From contig OY720348.1 of assembly GCA_963082975.1 (NCBI GenBank), forward strand, positions 58,441,461 to 58,505,460: 64,000 bases of DNA. Direction: 5' to 3'. A program made the position numbers and the translations under genes. Of this stretch, positions 19,593 to 32,266 are shown one piece after another. Position 1 is the stretch's first letter; every line of letters begins with the position of its first letter. The stretch comes from Labia minor. Lineage: Eukaryota; Arthropoda; Insecta; Dermaptera; Spongiphoridae. The notes below the pieces were generated by a model. That model saw only the letters and a list, made by a program, of their open reading frames with translations, was not told the DNA's origin and did not search any database.

Positions 19593-20217
19593 TAAGTTGA
19601 CCTGTGGCCAGGTCCGAACCGACCGACGGTTTGAAAAATTAATTTCCAGCTACAGAAACAATTTCAAATAATTTTAATATATCTATTAATGTAATAAAAA
19701 ACAGATAGGAATATAACATAAATATTTTTAATTTAATTTTATTTATAATATATATGTAAGACCAGGCTGTGACGTCATGAATGGCTGAATGACGTCATAT
19801 AATTTTAAATCAAGAAAAAACTAATAAATATGATCTTTCTCGAAGATCAAACCAATACAAAGTGCATGATTCGTGGTGATATGTATAAAATCTCCTCATG
19901 TGAAATTTGATGTGAAAATAACCCTTCCCTTCTTATCGTCGATCGCTAATACTACCACTTCCGGTTTCCGGATTTGCACCAAAAGTTGATCAATTCATCC
20001 CACTGATGCATTAAGTTAATATACCAAATTTCATCAAAGTCCGTTCAACCGTTCAGGCTGTACACATCTATACGGACGGACAGACGGACGGACAGACATC
20101 ATGCTAAAAATACTTTTTTCTGTTTAGAAAATGCATGATTCGTGGAGATATGTAAAAATCTCCACATGTGAAATTTGGTGTGAAAACAATACCTCCCTTA
20201 CTATCGTCGGTCGGTAA
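19593..20217 (-). mobile_element. R2 HINE-like repeat
   Basis: Complete copy: hairpin GACCTGTGGCCAGGTC at the left end, ACCGACCGACG inverted repeats, TGACGTCA palindromes, and a (GGAC/GACA)n run at about 20,075-20,096. Matches 57,917-58,547 in copy B. Confidence 0.65.
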
Positions 20218-20342
20218 AAACGAATAAGTTCAATTTAGTTTCTGATATTACAATAATATTTTATTTTATGGCACACCAAAATATTGGTTTGAACAGAAAC
20301 ATCATTTTGGCACGATACCCAAAATGTAATTGCGACCAGTAG

Positions 20343-22197
20343 TTTAGACCAGTGCTGAGCAACCAGTGTGCCTTAAAGGTGATACAGGTGTGCCGCCGCG
20401 ATCAAATGAAACTTTTAGAAATACGCATAATTTTATATGTAAGTTTAGAATTAATTTCTATTAGTGTAATTTTATTTGACTAATCAAACTCTTTTTTTTT
20501 TTTTTTATTAGAATTATAATATTTTATTCCTTTCCTCACTCACACTTAACTATAATAATATATATTATAGAATGTAAATGACTTGCTTTATCATAATTTT
20601 TCCAAAATGTAACATTTTTATACTTTTTCAAATTCAATTTCTTTCCTCAAATATTAAAATATATGTTTCAATTAAAATGATTAATTAATATAAAAATAAT
20701 TTTATGAGATAATAAGAAAGAAATAGAATTATTTTTTTAGATAACAATAAATTGAAAATAATATTGATAAAAAAATATTTCTTAGTAAAATAAATTTATC
20801 TATTTCTATTTATTTCTATATTTATTTTTATAACGGTACTTTATATTTAATATTAATAGTTTAGTATGCGATGGTGATCAGTGACCCCAACACCGATTGA
20901 CGCCACAACTGAAAGGTAATTATAAATACAAGCCCTTGTCACCTTTATAACACCTTTTTTTGAATTAACTAACGTGCCACAAAATTGTCATGATTGATTT
21001 GTTTTCTCCACCACATGTAACTCTTTTAGCATTAATATAAAATCGAATATTTTTGTATAACTAAAAGTGAATAAATTTCAAACTTTATACTAAGAAAATA
21101 AAAAGATTATTAACAGATGTGGAATTTATTTTTGGTAAAAATAGATCTTTCCTAAAAATTGTCTATTATTTTTTTTTATTTATTTATTTTATTTTTAATT
21201 GTATGAAATTGATTTTAGTGTGTAGTGCTGTGGATTCATTATCTAATTTCTAATATTTAACTGAATTTTAGGCAAATTCTCATTTCGATATTTAAAAAAA
21301 AATGGTTCTTGTTTTATTATTCTAATAACTTTCTTTCTATCTCAGATGATATTCAAAAATTTCAGAAATTCTTAAGATATCATCAATATAATTTCCACCA
21401 AATTCTTGGAAATGATTTAAATAAATTATGTTTGTTAATACACTTTGGAGAGAATACTGTTGGTGAAATATCAAAATGAAATCTTTCTCCCTTACAGATA
21501 ATGACCAAAAAGTAAAATTTATATAGATATCGTGAACCACTTGCAATTTCTAGTTTTAACAATGCTGTGCTAAAATCTAGGAAGATTGCGATTCCAACCG
21601 TCTCTATGGGCAAAGTAAAACTTTGTTAAGCTTGATATAAATTTTAAAAAAATATTTTTTTTTTTTATAAATATTGATAAAATTTAAAGCATATATTAAA
21701 ATAAGAGCATATAAGAATATTCTGGCAATATTTTATTGTAATCGGCTCAACCAATTTTGAGTTTATAAGTTCACAATTTTCTGAGCAAAGAGACTGATAG
21801 AATGATGAAAAGTCAAATTTGGATTCTCCAGGTCATGAAAAGTGAAGATTTGCAAAAAATTTCATATCCTAAACAAATCGATTTGCACGGCAACAACACT
21901 CAATGATATTAACAAAAGTCCAAACATCAAACTGCATACACTGTATTTATCATGTTTTTATATTGCGAGGGAATTCAAACGACATTTCAGTAATAAAATG
22001 TAAAATTTGCCGGTTTCTTCTATTTAGATAAATAAATATTTAGTAGTACTAAATTTCATAAATTAAAATTTTAAAGTATATTGTTCAATTTTAACTCATT
22101 TCTATTGAAGAAAGTTAAAATTATTCAAAAAATAATCTTGTCTTTGTGCGTGCCATCAAAATTTTCAAAAGTGCTAATTATGGCACGCGTGCCATAG
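20343..22197. mobile_element. Probable hAT-like element of about 1.85 kb
   Basis: Left end CAGTGCTGAGCAACCAGTG, followed by CTTAAAGGTG and GTGCCGCCGCGAT. Right end ATGGCACGCGTGCCATAGG then TTCACCATCAG. Both are styles common at hAT ends. No 8-bp duplication was found, and no transposase motif was seen. Bases 21,340-21,620 contain a coding-like stretch (plus strand LLIHFGENTVGEISK) that I cannot identify. Nearly identical in copy B. Confidence 0.4.
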
Positions 22198-22204
22198 GTT
22201 CACC

Positions 22205-22450
22205 ATCAGGGAAGTAGTAGTATAGGATGATCTATAATGTTGGGGTGCAGGGGGAAAAATTTTGTCAAAATAAATTATTTATTAATACATAAAGTTTATA
22301 CTATACTTATACGTAATTTAAAAATGTTATTTTACTTTTATGTTCTCAGTTACAAAACTATTCACTTTTAAATTTATTTTTTGCACTATAATTGGGGGGG
22401 GGGGGGAGGGAGTGCTCGTGCCCCCACCCCGGCCCGACGCCACTTGATAT
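22205..22450 (+). mobile_element. R3 element, left end altered
   Basis: Same body as 17,522-17,757, with a G run at 22,394. The right end is CGACGCCACTTGATATACA; the left end (GTAGTAGTATAGGATG) adjoins the hAT-like element rather than GATATACA. It lies upstream of N3 in the same relative place as R3 upstream of K4. Confidence 0.5.
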
Positions 22451-22673
22451 ACATATATTATTTTTTCTTATATTTTTATATTATAAGACAAGTTTTAGAT
22501 TCATATATAAATAAAAGCAAATATTTAAATTTCCTTTATTTATAAATTATTAATTTGTATTATTATGTTGCTAACTTTATAAATATTTTTTTTTTTTTGG
22601 TTTTTTTATTGCCAAGAAAGTCAAAATCGTTTTTAAAAATCAAATAATTAATATTTATTTTATTCTAAATAAT

Positions 22674-22713
<40 letters not shown>

Positions 22714-23390
22714 GGAATATGAATAATATTAACCAAAGCAACTTTGCAACATTGTTTCCAACCCTCTTTCTTTCTATTATAAGAGAATATCGTGTTTTTT
22801 AGTTTAAAACTAACACCTTTAATTAGTTTTTTTTTTTATTATTTTTTTTATTATCATAGCTAAATAATGTAATTCTATAAATGATATTAGAGCGCTATCT
22901 GGCGAATCTTAAAGTAAATTGATTGTTAATAATTTGTATTTCTATTTTCAATATATTATTCAATTTTTTCTATTCCATATTTTTCAAAATTATTTATTTA
23001 TTTTTAATTGTCAATTTTAATTTATAAATGATTTATTTAATAATTTGCTTCTTGTTGAACACGAATTTCTTTATATTTTAGTCTGTAAGATGAAAATAAT
23101 TTTCTTGTAGTGTATGAACAATTTGTAAAAAAAAATCAGAAATCATTTTTCTTGCAAATTATTATTAGTTATTGTATTGAATTTGCAAGGGCAGAACTAA
23201 GCCTAATATATTTTTAAAATTTTTAATTAATTTTGAAAATCCTTTAAAAATATTGTTGACGATGATTTGAAATTATCAAAGTTAAAAATTAATTTTATTT
23301 TCTATTTTCAATATTTTAATCAATTTTTTCTATTCCACATCTTTCAAAATATATTTATTTATTTTTAATTGTCAATTTTCATTTATAAAT
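22451..23390 (+). other. Upstream flank of N3
   Basis: Contains (AAT)n at 22,676-22,708, a partial shared block at 22,886-22,917 (AGCGCTATCTGGCGAATC), and A+T-rich sequence duplicated inside itself (22,930-23,030 resembles 23,290-23,390). No gene. Confidence 0.5.
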
Positions 23391-23470
23391 GAAACTAGAG
23401 CGCTATCTGGCCAATTAATTATTAATTAATTGAATTCTGAAATTAATTAACATGCGTACAATCTTAAAGA
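23391..23470 (+). promoter_or_regulatory. Shared upstream block of N3
   Basis: AGCGCTATCTGGCCAATTA, TAATTAAT repeats, GCGTACAATCTTAAAG. A TATATAA box follows at 23544-23550 and TTCAACTGATTGAATTAAAG at about 23,628. Confidence 0.5.
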
Positions 23471-23673
23471 AATTATTAATAATTGAGATCTTATTGTTAA
23501 CAAATTCATTGCTAATTCCTTCTCAGAGAAAGAATCATTTTCCTATATAACATTTCTTCTCCTCTTTGCGATTTATTATATGAAATAAATTCTGTTTAAT
23601 TCGATTGCAATTCTTTTTTGAATTGAATTCAACTGATTGAATTAAAGTTGAGTCTCGTCTTCAATTTTATAAA

Positions 23674-24070
23674 ATGATCAATTTACCAGAACTTATCTTG
23701 AAATATGAAAACGGCGCAAATGATTTCATATTATATTTCCAAAATAATGAAGAATTATTTGATGGTGTGTAAATCTTGTTCCACTCCTATTTGTAACCTT
23801 TCCCATCCATTTATACTCCCTCTTTTTTTAGCTGTTTGTAAGATGTATATTGAAGAGGTAACTTCCAGACATCCAGAGACGCATACCGTTTTAATCACCT
23901 ACGACATTTTGAAGGAATGGATATGGCAACTCCCCAAATTCCTGATTTATGTCAAAGTGAACAACAAATATGATTGTTCATTAGAAGATCAGGAAGATTT
24001 GATTCAAAATTGCTTAATGGCAGGGTTTAATAAAGTGCAATCCTTCCTGGATGAGTCAGGTAGTCAATAA
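23674..24070 (+). CDS. N3: two-exon small gene, subfamily N (109 aa)
   Basis: Exons are 23674-23764 and 23832-24070; intron 67 bp with donor GTGTGT (variant) and acceptor TTTTTAG, phase 1. Residues 1-30 are MINLPELILKYENGANDFI plus YFQNNEELFD. Exon 2 gives AVCKMYIEEVTSRHPE (31-46), strand TVLITYD (49-55), helix ILKEWIWQ (56-63), P65, strand KFLIYVKVNN (66-75), strand KYDC, helix DLIQNCLMAGFNKVQSFL. C33-K34-M35 and the Pro-led strand sit where thioredoxin has the second active-site Cys and the cis-Pro, but the first Cys is absent. The fold call is inference and the function is unknown. Copy B differs by one replacement (I37V). Confidence 0.82.
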
Positions 24071-24464
24071 TGACTCCCACTCATTCCTAAATATCCTGTT
24101 ATTTCATATGAATTTTTTGCAATATACTCTTTTCCATTTTGTATAGTTGGTTTTTTCTCTCTCATTCAATGCTTGTATTTCTACATATAAAAAGTTAATT
24201 AAATTTTTTTTTTAATGATTTCGGTATAAAATATTATTTAAGAATGTATTTAAATAAATCTTTGCTGTCTATTCGATGCCTCATATTTCAGTATACTTTT
24301 TTAAACATCACTAATTAATTCATAAAATTTAATTAATACAATTATTAAAATAATTTATTGTAAAATTCATCAAATTAAAAAAATATAATTAATTTAATAA
24401 AATTTATCATTTATATATATTCAATATTTATATTGCATATGAATTATTATCATTTAAAATAATA
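24071..24464. other. 3' flank of N3
   Basis: Conserved trailer TGACTCCCACTCATTCC followed by A+T-rich sequence shared with the N remnants. No gene. Confidence 0.5.
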
Positions 24465-24809
24465 TAAGCTGGAGTGTCTCCACTCGACTATCTCGAAATT
24501 TTAATTAGATTAAATGACATATATTATATTTAAATTAAATTTAATTAATTAAATTATAAATTAAAATTAATAATGGCATCAAGTCACGTGAGGGCGCGTG
24601 ATTACAAGTGTTAAAAAATTAATTCCGGTACTACGAAAACTACGAATTTTGAATAATGCAAGTATACCAAATTTTATTATTCAAGCTCAAACGTTAATCT
24701 TGTCTACATACACACACACATACATACATACATACATACATATACACACACACAGACATTTCTCTCAACCTTAGTGAAAATGACTCATGGACCTTCAAAA
24801 CAGGTATAA
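24465..24809 (-). mobile_element. R1 HINE-like repeat, truncated variant
   Basis: Carries the hairpin and ACTATCTCG at the left end and the (CA)n/(CATA)n microsatellite. The far end stops at the junction with the next R1 copy, so the two copies are head to tail. Confidence 0.55.
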
Positions 24810-25413
24810 TTAGCTGGAGTGTCTCCACTCGACTATCTCGCAATTTGAATTGGATTAAATAACATAATATATTATATTTAAATTAAATTTAATTAATTAT
24901 AAATTATAAATAATAAATATTAAACCAGTGCATTTTGGCTTTTTATTGATGGCACCATGGCACGTGTTGGCGCGTGAGATTTGCAGTGTTAAAAAATTAA
25001 TTCTGGTACTTTCAGCAATTCAATCAAGCTGAAATTCTATATATAGCAGTTTTATACAATTATTAATCATGTGAAAAATTATCAAACATATATTTTTATT
25101 TTTACGGTCACTTTAGAGGAAAAAAAATCAAAACGTTGTAGGTAATGACCATCTTCCGGTTGAGCTACAATTCTCAAAAGTTGATAGAAAACTATGAATT
25201 TTGAATAATGTCCATGTACCAAATTTCATCATTCTAGCTCAAACCGTTTTTGCGTAATCTTGTCTACATTCATACATACACACACACACACACACACAGA
25301 CATTTTTCTCAACCTTAGTGAAAATGATTCAGGAACCTTCAAAACGTATAAAAACATCAAAATCTCAACATCGAAAATTTTCATGATCGCAATACTATCT
25401 CTGGCTAGATAGT
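24810..25413 (-). mobile_element. R1 HINE-like repeat, full copy
   Basis: Hairpin TGGAGTGTCTCCA, ACTATCTCGC, core, (AC)n at 25,270-25,296, and the inverted far end GCTAGATAGT (one mismatch). Confidence 0.6.
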
Positions 25414-25435
25414 AAAAACATCAAAATAGTGACTG

Positions 25436-25540
25436 GACAACTACGCAATGCTTTTTTGTTGGTAAAAATCACATGGGTTGATTTGCTGCCATACGGCATT
25501 TAAAAAGCAACTTTTAAATCATATTTATAATCCTTTGAAG
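25436..25540 (-). pseudogene. Jockey-like LINE fragment
   Basis: A second, diverged copy of 25,885-25,990 (codes for a relic of SKSTHVxFTNK on the minus strand). Short. Confidence 0.6.
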
Positions 25541-25559
25541 TTCGGGTTCGAATAATCAT

Positions 25560-25785
25560 TGTTTTTTATGTGGAATTTCTTGGATTTGAATTTCATTAGA
25601 TTGGAATTCTAGAGTACCTTAAACATTCGAAACTTCGACAAGACTCATTTCATTTTCATCTCCTTCATTTTCATCAGTTAGTTCGTCAGGTTCTGGAGGC
25701 AACACTATAACTTTTACATTCTCATTATTTTCTTATAAATCATGTACAAATTCTTCACTATTAGCAAGATCAGTTAACGAGTTGT
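25560..25785 (-). pseudogene. piggyBac-like transposase, N-terminal fragment
   Basis: The minus strand gives NSEEFVHDL, a stop, then ENVKVIVLPPEPDELTDENE and GDENEMSLVEVSNV, an acidic N-terminus of piggyBac style. Related to 2,396-2,583. Confidence 0.4.
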
Positions 25786-26211
25786 TTTCGTTTTATTAAA
25801 ATATGTTTCCTCCAAGTTAATTTGTGGTCTAGAATTATTCCCAGATATTTCGCTTGAGTAATTTGTGGAATTATTTGATTGTTTATAATGACTGGACTAC
25901 TACGCAATCCTTTTTTGTTGGTAAAAATCACATGGGTCGATTTGCTGCCATTCGCCATTTAAAAAGCCACTTTTAAATCATATTTATAATACTTTCTAGG
26001 TTGTTATTGGTGGTGAATAAATTGATGTCGCAAGCAAAGGTAGCGTGGCTTTGGAAGAATTTGGTAAGTCAGTAGTATTAATTAGGTAGAGGAAGGTAAC
26101 TAGTAAATTACCTTGAGGAACACCAGCATGGACAGGGTAAAGAGGAGAATTTAAATCAGAGTATCCTACTATGAAAAGCCTATCGGCATTGGTAGGATTC
26201 CAGCAAGCAGT
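25770..26211 (-). pseudogene. Jockey-like LINE, reverse-transcriptase fragment
   Basis: The minus strand codes for SPLYPVHAGVPQGN, LLVTFLYLINTTDLPNSS, then NGSKSTHVIFTNKKG and KYLGIILDHKLTWRKHI. AGVPQG is the classic LINE motif. The F/YADD block is lost. The LTR fossil lies directly against its 5' side. Confidence 0.8.
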
Positions 26212-26332
26212 AATTATTAGAATATTTACACATTTAAATAATACATACCTAAAAGAATAATTAAATTGCACGTTATTTATAGAATATTATAAACACAATC
26301 AAAATTAAACTAACTGCTTATCTTACATTAAT
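26212..26332 (-). repeat. LTR, 3' copy
   Basis: Direct repeat of 30,292-30,416, with common ends AATTATTAG and CTTACATTAAT. Unusually short for this family. Confidence 0.75.
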
Positions 26333-29300
26333 CTAATAGATCACTTTTTATTTCGAAAGGAGAAATACTGGATTGTTTCCCGAAAAGTAGATAGCCAGGT
26401 TCATACTTGGTTGCTGTATGAATAGTGCGATTATATTCACACGCACACTCTTCCGCAATTTTCGACCAAGCTCTTCTATCTCCACTATTCAGCTTGCACC
26501 TGATTCGATTAACCAAAGTCTGGTTTAACCTCTCATTAAGTCCATTCGATTGTGGACAGTCAATCGAGGTATATATCAATTTGATATTCATCCCAGTAAG
26601 GTATTTTTGAAATTCTGTAGATTGCAATCCCGAATATTGATCAGCTAACAGAATTTTAATTTTGTTTTTCTTTGCTATTGGGTCAATGATCTTTATAAAA
26701 TCTCTAGAACATTGGCTTACTGATGTTGAAATCCAAGTGTATCTACTAAAATGATCTAACAAGATATGTAAATATTTCTTTGGTGATCTATTACCTCCAA
26801 ATCCACCAACCGTGTCAATAGACATGATCTCATATGGTTCTGTCGCTGGGCCTAGTTTTGACATTAAACCAATTAGTCTACTCCTACGAACTTTATTTTC
26901 GATGCAAATCGAACAGCTTTTACAAAATGTATCTATTAACTTATCCATATTTTTAAAATAATAATATTTTCTTATCCTTTCTTTCAGATGTGCAGCTCCA
27001 ATATGACCATAATATTCATGTACTCTTTGTATTAGTTGAATGCCAAAACTGACTGAAACGAATATTCTAAATTTTCCACTTAAATTTTTGAATGTAATAT
27101 TATTACGTCTTACGATGTTTGTCCATGCTGTTTTTAGTTCATCTATGTTTTCTTTTTGATCTCTTATTATTTCATTCAATTCTATTAAATTTACCACTTG
27201 AATTGCATCTTCATTCTCAAAATATTCCAAAACTGGTTGTCTTGATAATAAGTCAGGTAAAACATTGTCCCTCCCTTTCTTATAAATAATTTTAAAATTA
27301 TATTGGGATAAGTAATTAACCAAATCACCTAGTATTTCATCCGTTCTAGCTTTGGTTTTCAAATTTTCTAATGGTTTATGATCTCAGCATACGGTAAATT
27401 GTCGACCAATAACATAATATTGCCAATGTTTTATAGCATCTTTAATAGCTTTACATTCTAAATGTATTATGTCCATCCGTTTTTCTTTTTCAGATAATTT
27501 TCTCGAAAAATATGCTACCGGGTGTAGTTTTCCATCATCTTGTGGTGGCTCCCATACCTTTATAGCTCGCATCTGTTTCAATATATATATCCTTATTTAT
27601 GTCATAAATCGATAAAATTGGTGAAGAACATAAATACTCCTTTATCATGTTAAAACTTTTTTCACATTCATCTGTCCAAATAAATGGGATATTCCTCTTG
27701 AGTAATCTATGCAATGGTTCAAATTTTTCAGAACTATTTTCAATATATTTTAGGTAAAAATTTATTGATCCTAAAACGCTACGCACTCCCGATTTATCCG
27801 TTGGTCTTTGGAAATTCTTTATTGCAACAAGGTTTTCACGGGCTGGTGAAATTTTATTCTCCTCGAGTAAATGGCCTAAATATTTAACAGATTTATTTGC
27901 AAATGTACATTTTAATAAGTTGAGCTTGAACCCTTCTTCTGCGATAACTTTTAACAGTTCTTCAATCTGTTTAATATGATCATCCCATGTTCTTGAAAAT
28001 AGTAAAATGTCATCGATATAATTAATGCAAAATTCGGATAGATTATTTTTTCTTATGATATTTGATAAAATTCTTTGAAAAATTGTTGGCGAATTCTTTA
28101 ATCCAAATGGGAGCACTTTAAATATAAATTTACCAAATTTTGTAATAAAAGATGTGTTTTATCGGTCTTTTTCTGTAAGAACTATATTCCAAAATGCAGA
28201 ATTTATATCGATGACTGTAAAATATTTACAGTTGGATACTTTTTCTATAACATCGTTAATAGTTGGAAAAGGGTAGCATTCTGGTATTATTAAATTATTT
28301 AATTTTCTAAAATCAATGCATAATCTCGACTTACGCCCCTCTTGTTTTTTATAAGCAAGAGTTACAGGGGAAGAAAACGGCGAATCTGATTCTTCTATTA
28401 AATCTGCTTCTAGTAACTGTTTAATTTGTGATCTAATTTCTTTTTCATCTGGTATGGAACATTTGTATGGGCGAGAATTTACATATTCTTCTCTTATTAA
28501 TTTAATTTCTGCTTCTTTTGACTTCACCTTTCCAACGTCGAATTTATCTTTAGCGAATATATGTTCATAACTCTTGATTAAATTGCTTATCATTGATTTT
28601 TGTTTTTCATTGTTTATGTGATTTAAATTCATCTTAAATTCCTTATCAAAAGTATCATTAATATTTTCACATCAATTGTATCTTCATTAATAACATCATT
28701 AGTCCTCTTATTTTCATCTTGTATCAGTTTAAAATTTTGAATAGCGTCGAGACCTAATAATATGTCATATGAAAATTTATTTTCATCCATTATGTATACT
28801 TTTAATCTATTTTTGACATTTCCAATTTGTAATATAACATTACCCCGGGCAGTGCTTAAGTTGAATCCATTGAAAGTTTTAAAACTATTTTCAGAATCAA
28901 TTGTATCTAATTTTAAAAGATTAGTGATTCTTCTGTTTATTAAACTAACATTAGAACCACTATCATAAATGGCTTTAGTTTTTATTTTCCCATTAATAAT
29001 TACATTTATTTTTATTAATGGATTCAATTTTCCAGGGCTTTCTAGTTTAAAGAAACTTTATTTTCTGTTTCATTTTTGCCGTAATTGGATTTATTCATTT
29101 GTATTTTCTTCTCAAACAAACTTTTATTTCTACATTCGTTACTTGGATGGAAACGACTAAACCATCCAAGATTTTCGCAAATGAAACAAGGTTTTTTTAA
29201 AAAATTAGAAAATTTAAGTTTTTGTTCATATTTTCCTGGTTTAATATTTTCATTAAAATTCGATTCAATTTTCTTTTGATTAAATCTATTGTCTAATTTC

Positions 29301-30291
29301 CTTAATTCTGTAAAAAGTTTTTCTATAGTTGTAATTTCTTCCCTATCTAATTGATTTTGAATATCAATTGGTAATCCGACAACAATCATGTTAATTCTTG
29401 CTTCAACTCGACTCTTATTTTCAGCTTCTAATAATAAATTCTCTTTACATATCGCAAAATCTATAAATGATCCGCCTAGATATTTATAAGTATAAGATTT
29501 TCTAATTATAGACCATCCTTTATCTATAAATACATTTAAAAATGAATCTTTCCATGAATTCCATTTTTCTAATCCAATTTTTTTTAAATTAGGCTCATAC
29601 CAATCTTTGGTTGGGCCCGAAACAAAAAAACGTAAAATTTCAACTTTATCGATATCCAAATCAACATGGTGTCTTTCGCATTCTTTTTCAAATTGCTCAA
29701 ACCATTTTATCGGATTGTGTTGCTTATCAAATTTGTTTAAAATAAATTTTTTTTCCACCTCGTGAAAATTTATTTTATTTAAATATTTTTTTAATTTCAA
29801 ATCATTTATTTCTTTAGTCCAAACATTTTCTTCATCAGATTGATTATACTTTAGTTCCGATTGAATTGACTTTATTTCTTCCAATGGAATATTTTTATAG
29901 CAAAGGTTATCATCTTCATCGAAATATTCTTTCATTAAATTTTCGTCTATTTTAAGTCCTATTTTCCGATAACCATTAATAGGTTTTATAGCCACAATAG
30001 CGTTTTTTATTGATGATTTTTGAATAAGTACCTTGTGATCTGCCAAATTTTGATATTCGTCTGGAAGTGCATACCACAAAATTTTATCTTGCGTAAGACC
30101 TTCCAGTCTAAATTCATTTTCATTTGTCTTTATGATGTGTACATATAATTTATTTTCTTCCAATCGGCTTGTATCCATTCTAAAAATATCCAAGTAATTT
30201 AATTTGTAAGGTGGCTTTCCAATGAGAGAAAGCTTTCTTCGTTTTTGTCGTGATTTTATTAATTCTAAAAGAATATTTACAATTATTATAC

Positions 30292-30416
30292 AATTATTAG
30301 AATATTTACACATTTAAATAATACATACCTAAAAGAATAATTAAATTACACTTTATTTTTTTATAGAATATTATATACACAATCAAAATTAAACTAACTG
30401 CTTATCTTACATTAAT
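30292..30416 (-). repeat. LTR, 5' copy
   Basis: Partner of 26,212-26,332. Differs by two or three substitutions and one small indel. Confidence 0.75.
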
Positions 30417-31041
30417 ACTTAATAAATACTTCATAAGCCCTCTATCCTAAACTATATATACTAAGGTTAAAAGAAGCTATCAATATAATTTATACATATA
30501 TATGCTTATATATATATATATATATATATAGTTGATTTTTGAAATTGTGCACAGGATTTTTATGAAATTAAAGTACTAAGGAATTTTTCTAGAAAAGTCA
30601 AAAATTAATTGTTTTTTTTTTTTAAACAAGAAATGGTTCATTGGAAACTACCTATAAGAAGGTAAATAAATGAATGCAATGTAATCAGAACAATAAATCT
30701 TTTAATTCACAATAAAAAATATGAAATAAATATACCATAGACTATGCAAATTGTAATCCAATATTTTATTAATTTACATTTTATCGATGAACAATAAAAT
30801 AATACATATAAAAAGTTTTGTTTTTTTTAAGGGTTGCGAAAAAAATTACAATTAATAAAAAAATATATTTTAATATAATAAATGAGTATAGCTGATAAAA
30901 TGATAAAATAAATCAAGATTACATAATAGATGAGAAAAAAAATCCTGAGGTAATGGAAACTAGAAAATGGAGGATATCCTACTGAAAATTTAATAACATT
31001 GATTAATGCACAATAAAATAGTGGGAAAAGTATTTTAATTT
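30417..31041. other. Junction region and 3' flank of K1 (copy B)
   Basis: (TA)n at 30,507-30,531, then sequence matching the 3' flank of K4 in inverse (AATTGTAATCCAATATTTTA, GATGAACAATAAAATAATAC). Copy B homology to base 1 begins at about 30,972. No gene. Confidence 0.55.
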
Positions 31042-31452
31042 TCAAGAAGTAATGTACCTGTTTTTTAAATCTTTCAGGAGAGATTTCACCTTATCGAGCC
31101 CTTCAAGGATGGTTAGAATAATATAACCATTATGATCGTCAGAAACACAACGATATTTGTCGTTTATCTTAACAAAGATGCGAAATTTCGGTTTGTTAAT
31201 TAACCAATTAAGCAAATTATTGTATACTATCAAAATATAATCATACTCTGGTAATGCGGATTTGACTTCGTCAACATACATCCTAGCGAATGCTACAAAT
31301 AAAAACGGTGATTAGATTGATGAGTAAATTTATAAATCTTGCTGGAATATGATTTACATACCGTAGAATAATTCTTCTCTAGTTTCGAAATAAAAAAAAA
31401 TAGGTTTTACACTGAGATTCCAAACCAAGACAATTTCTGGGTCCTTAATCAT
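31042..31452 (-). CDS. K1 duplicate (113 aa)
   Basis: Exons complement(31362..31452) and complement(31042..31292). The predicted protein and splice sites are identical to 71-481. TATAAAAG at 31526-31533. The full identity, introns included, points to very recent duplication, conversion, or an assembly duplicate. Confidence 0.8.
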
Positions 31453-32032
31453 TTTATTAATGTAAAATAACAATCCAAAAGAAAATAATCAGTTGAAGCC
31501 AATTCACAAGGGAATCACAAAACGTCTTTTATAAAGTTTATTAAAACTAATTTAATAGAATAGATTGAAGAGAGGAGATGAAATAGAATTGATTTCTCAA
31601 ATTATAATAATTTATTAAATGTAATTTAAAAAAAAAACGATCTTCACTTATAATAGAAAGAGCGGTTTGAAATAAATATTAATGATGACAATACAATGTT
31701 GCAAAGTTGCTTTGGAAAATAGTATTCATATTGCTATTATTACTATTATTACTATTATTATTATTATTATTATTAATATTATTTATAATTATATAAATAT
31801 TAATTATTTGATTTTTAAAAACGATTTTGACTTTCTTGACATAATAAAAAAAACAAAAATAAAAAATATAAAAAAAAAAATATATTCACGAAGTTAGCAA
31901 CAAACAAAGTTAATACAAATTAATAATGTATAAATAAAGGAAATTTAAATATTTGTTTGAATTTATTTAAATATGAATCCAAAACTTGTCTTAAAATATA
32001 CAAATGTAAAAAAAAAATTATATATGTATATC

Positions 32033-32266
32033 AAGTGTTGTCGGGCCGGGCGGGCACGTGCCACCCCCCCCCCCCCAAAAAAAAAAAAACCATTGTACAA
32101 AAAATAAATTTAAAAGTGAATAGTTTTGTAACTGAGAACCCAAAAGTAAAATAACATCTTTAAATTTCGTATAAGTATAGTCTAAACTTTATGTATTAAT
32201 AAATAATTTATTTTGCCAAAATTTTTCCCCCTGCACCCCAACATTATAGATCATCCTACACTACTG
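32033..32266 (-). mobile_element. R3 hAT-like element (copy B)
   Basis: Duplicate of 1,062-1,293, with two more bases in the C run. Same imperfect 8-bp flanks. Confidence 0.5.

Larger units (their letters stand above)
26212..30416 (-). mobile_element. Ty3/gypsy-like LTR retrotransposon fossil
   Basis: About 4.2 kb. Terminal direct repeats of about 121 bp (26,212-26,332) and 125 bp (30,292-30,416) differ at a few positions, so the insertion is fairly young. No clear target duplication or TG...CA ends. Read on the minus strand, the parts in order are: a gag-like region (about 30.3-29.05 kb) with a Cys-rich zinc-knuckle-like end, an aspartic protease with DSGSN (about 29.0-28.7), reverse transcriptase with YIDDILLFS (about 28.6-27.7), RNase H (about 27.7-27.3) and integrase with an HHCC-type and DDE-type core (about 27.2-26.35). 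No envelope gene was seen. It is broken, with roughly three or four interruptions. The order RT-RNase H-integrase marks Ty3/gypsy rather than copia. Confidence 0.9.

Noticed and set aside
23705-24070. Continuous 121-aa frame over N3
   Set aside because: It starts inside exon 1 in another frame and reads through the intron. The conserved GT-AG splice and the MIN start shared by all copies fit better.
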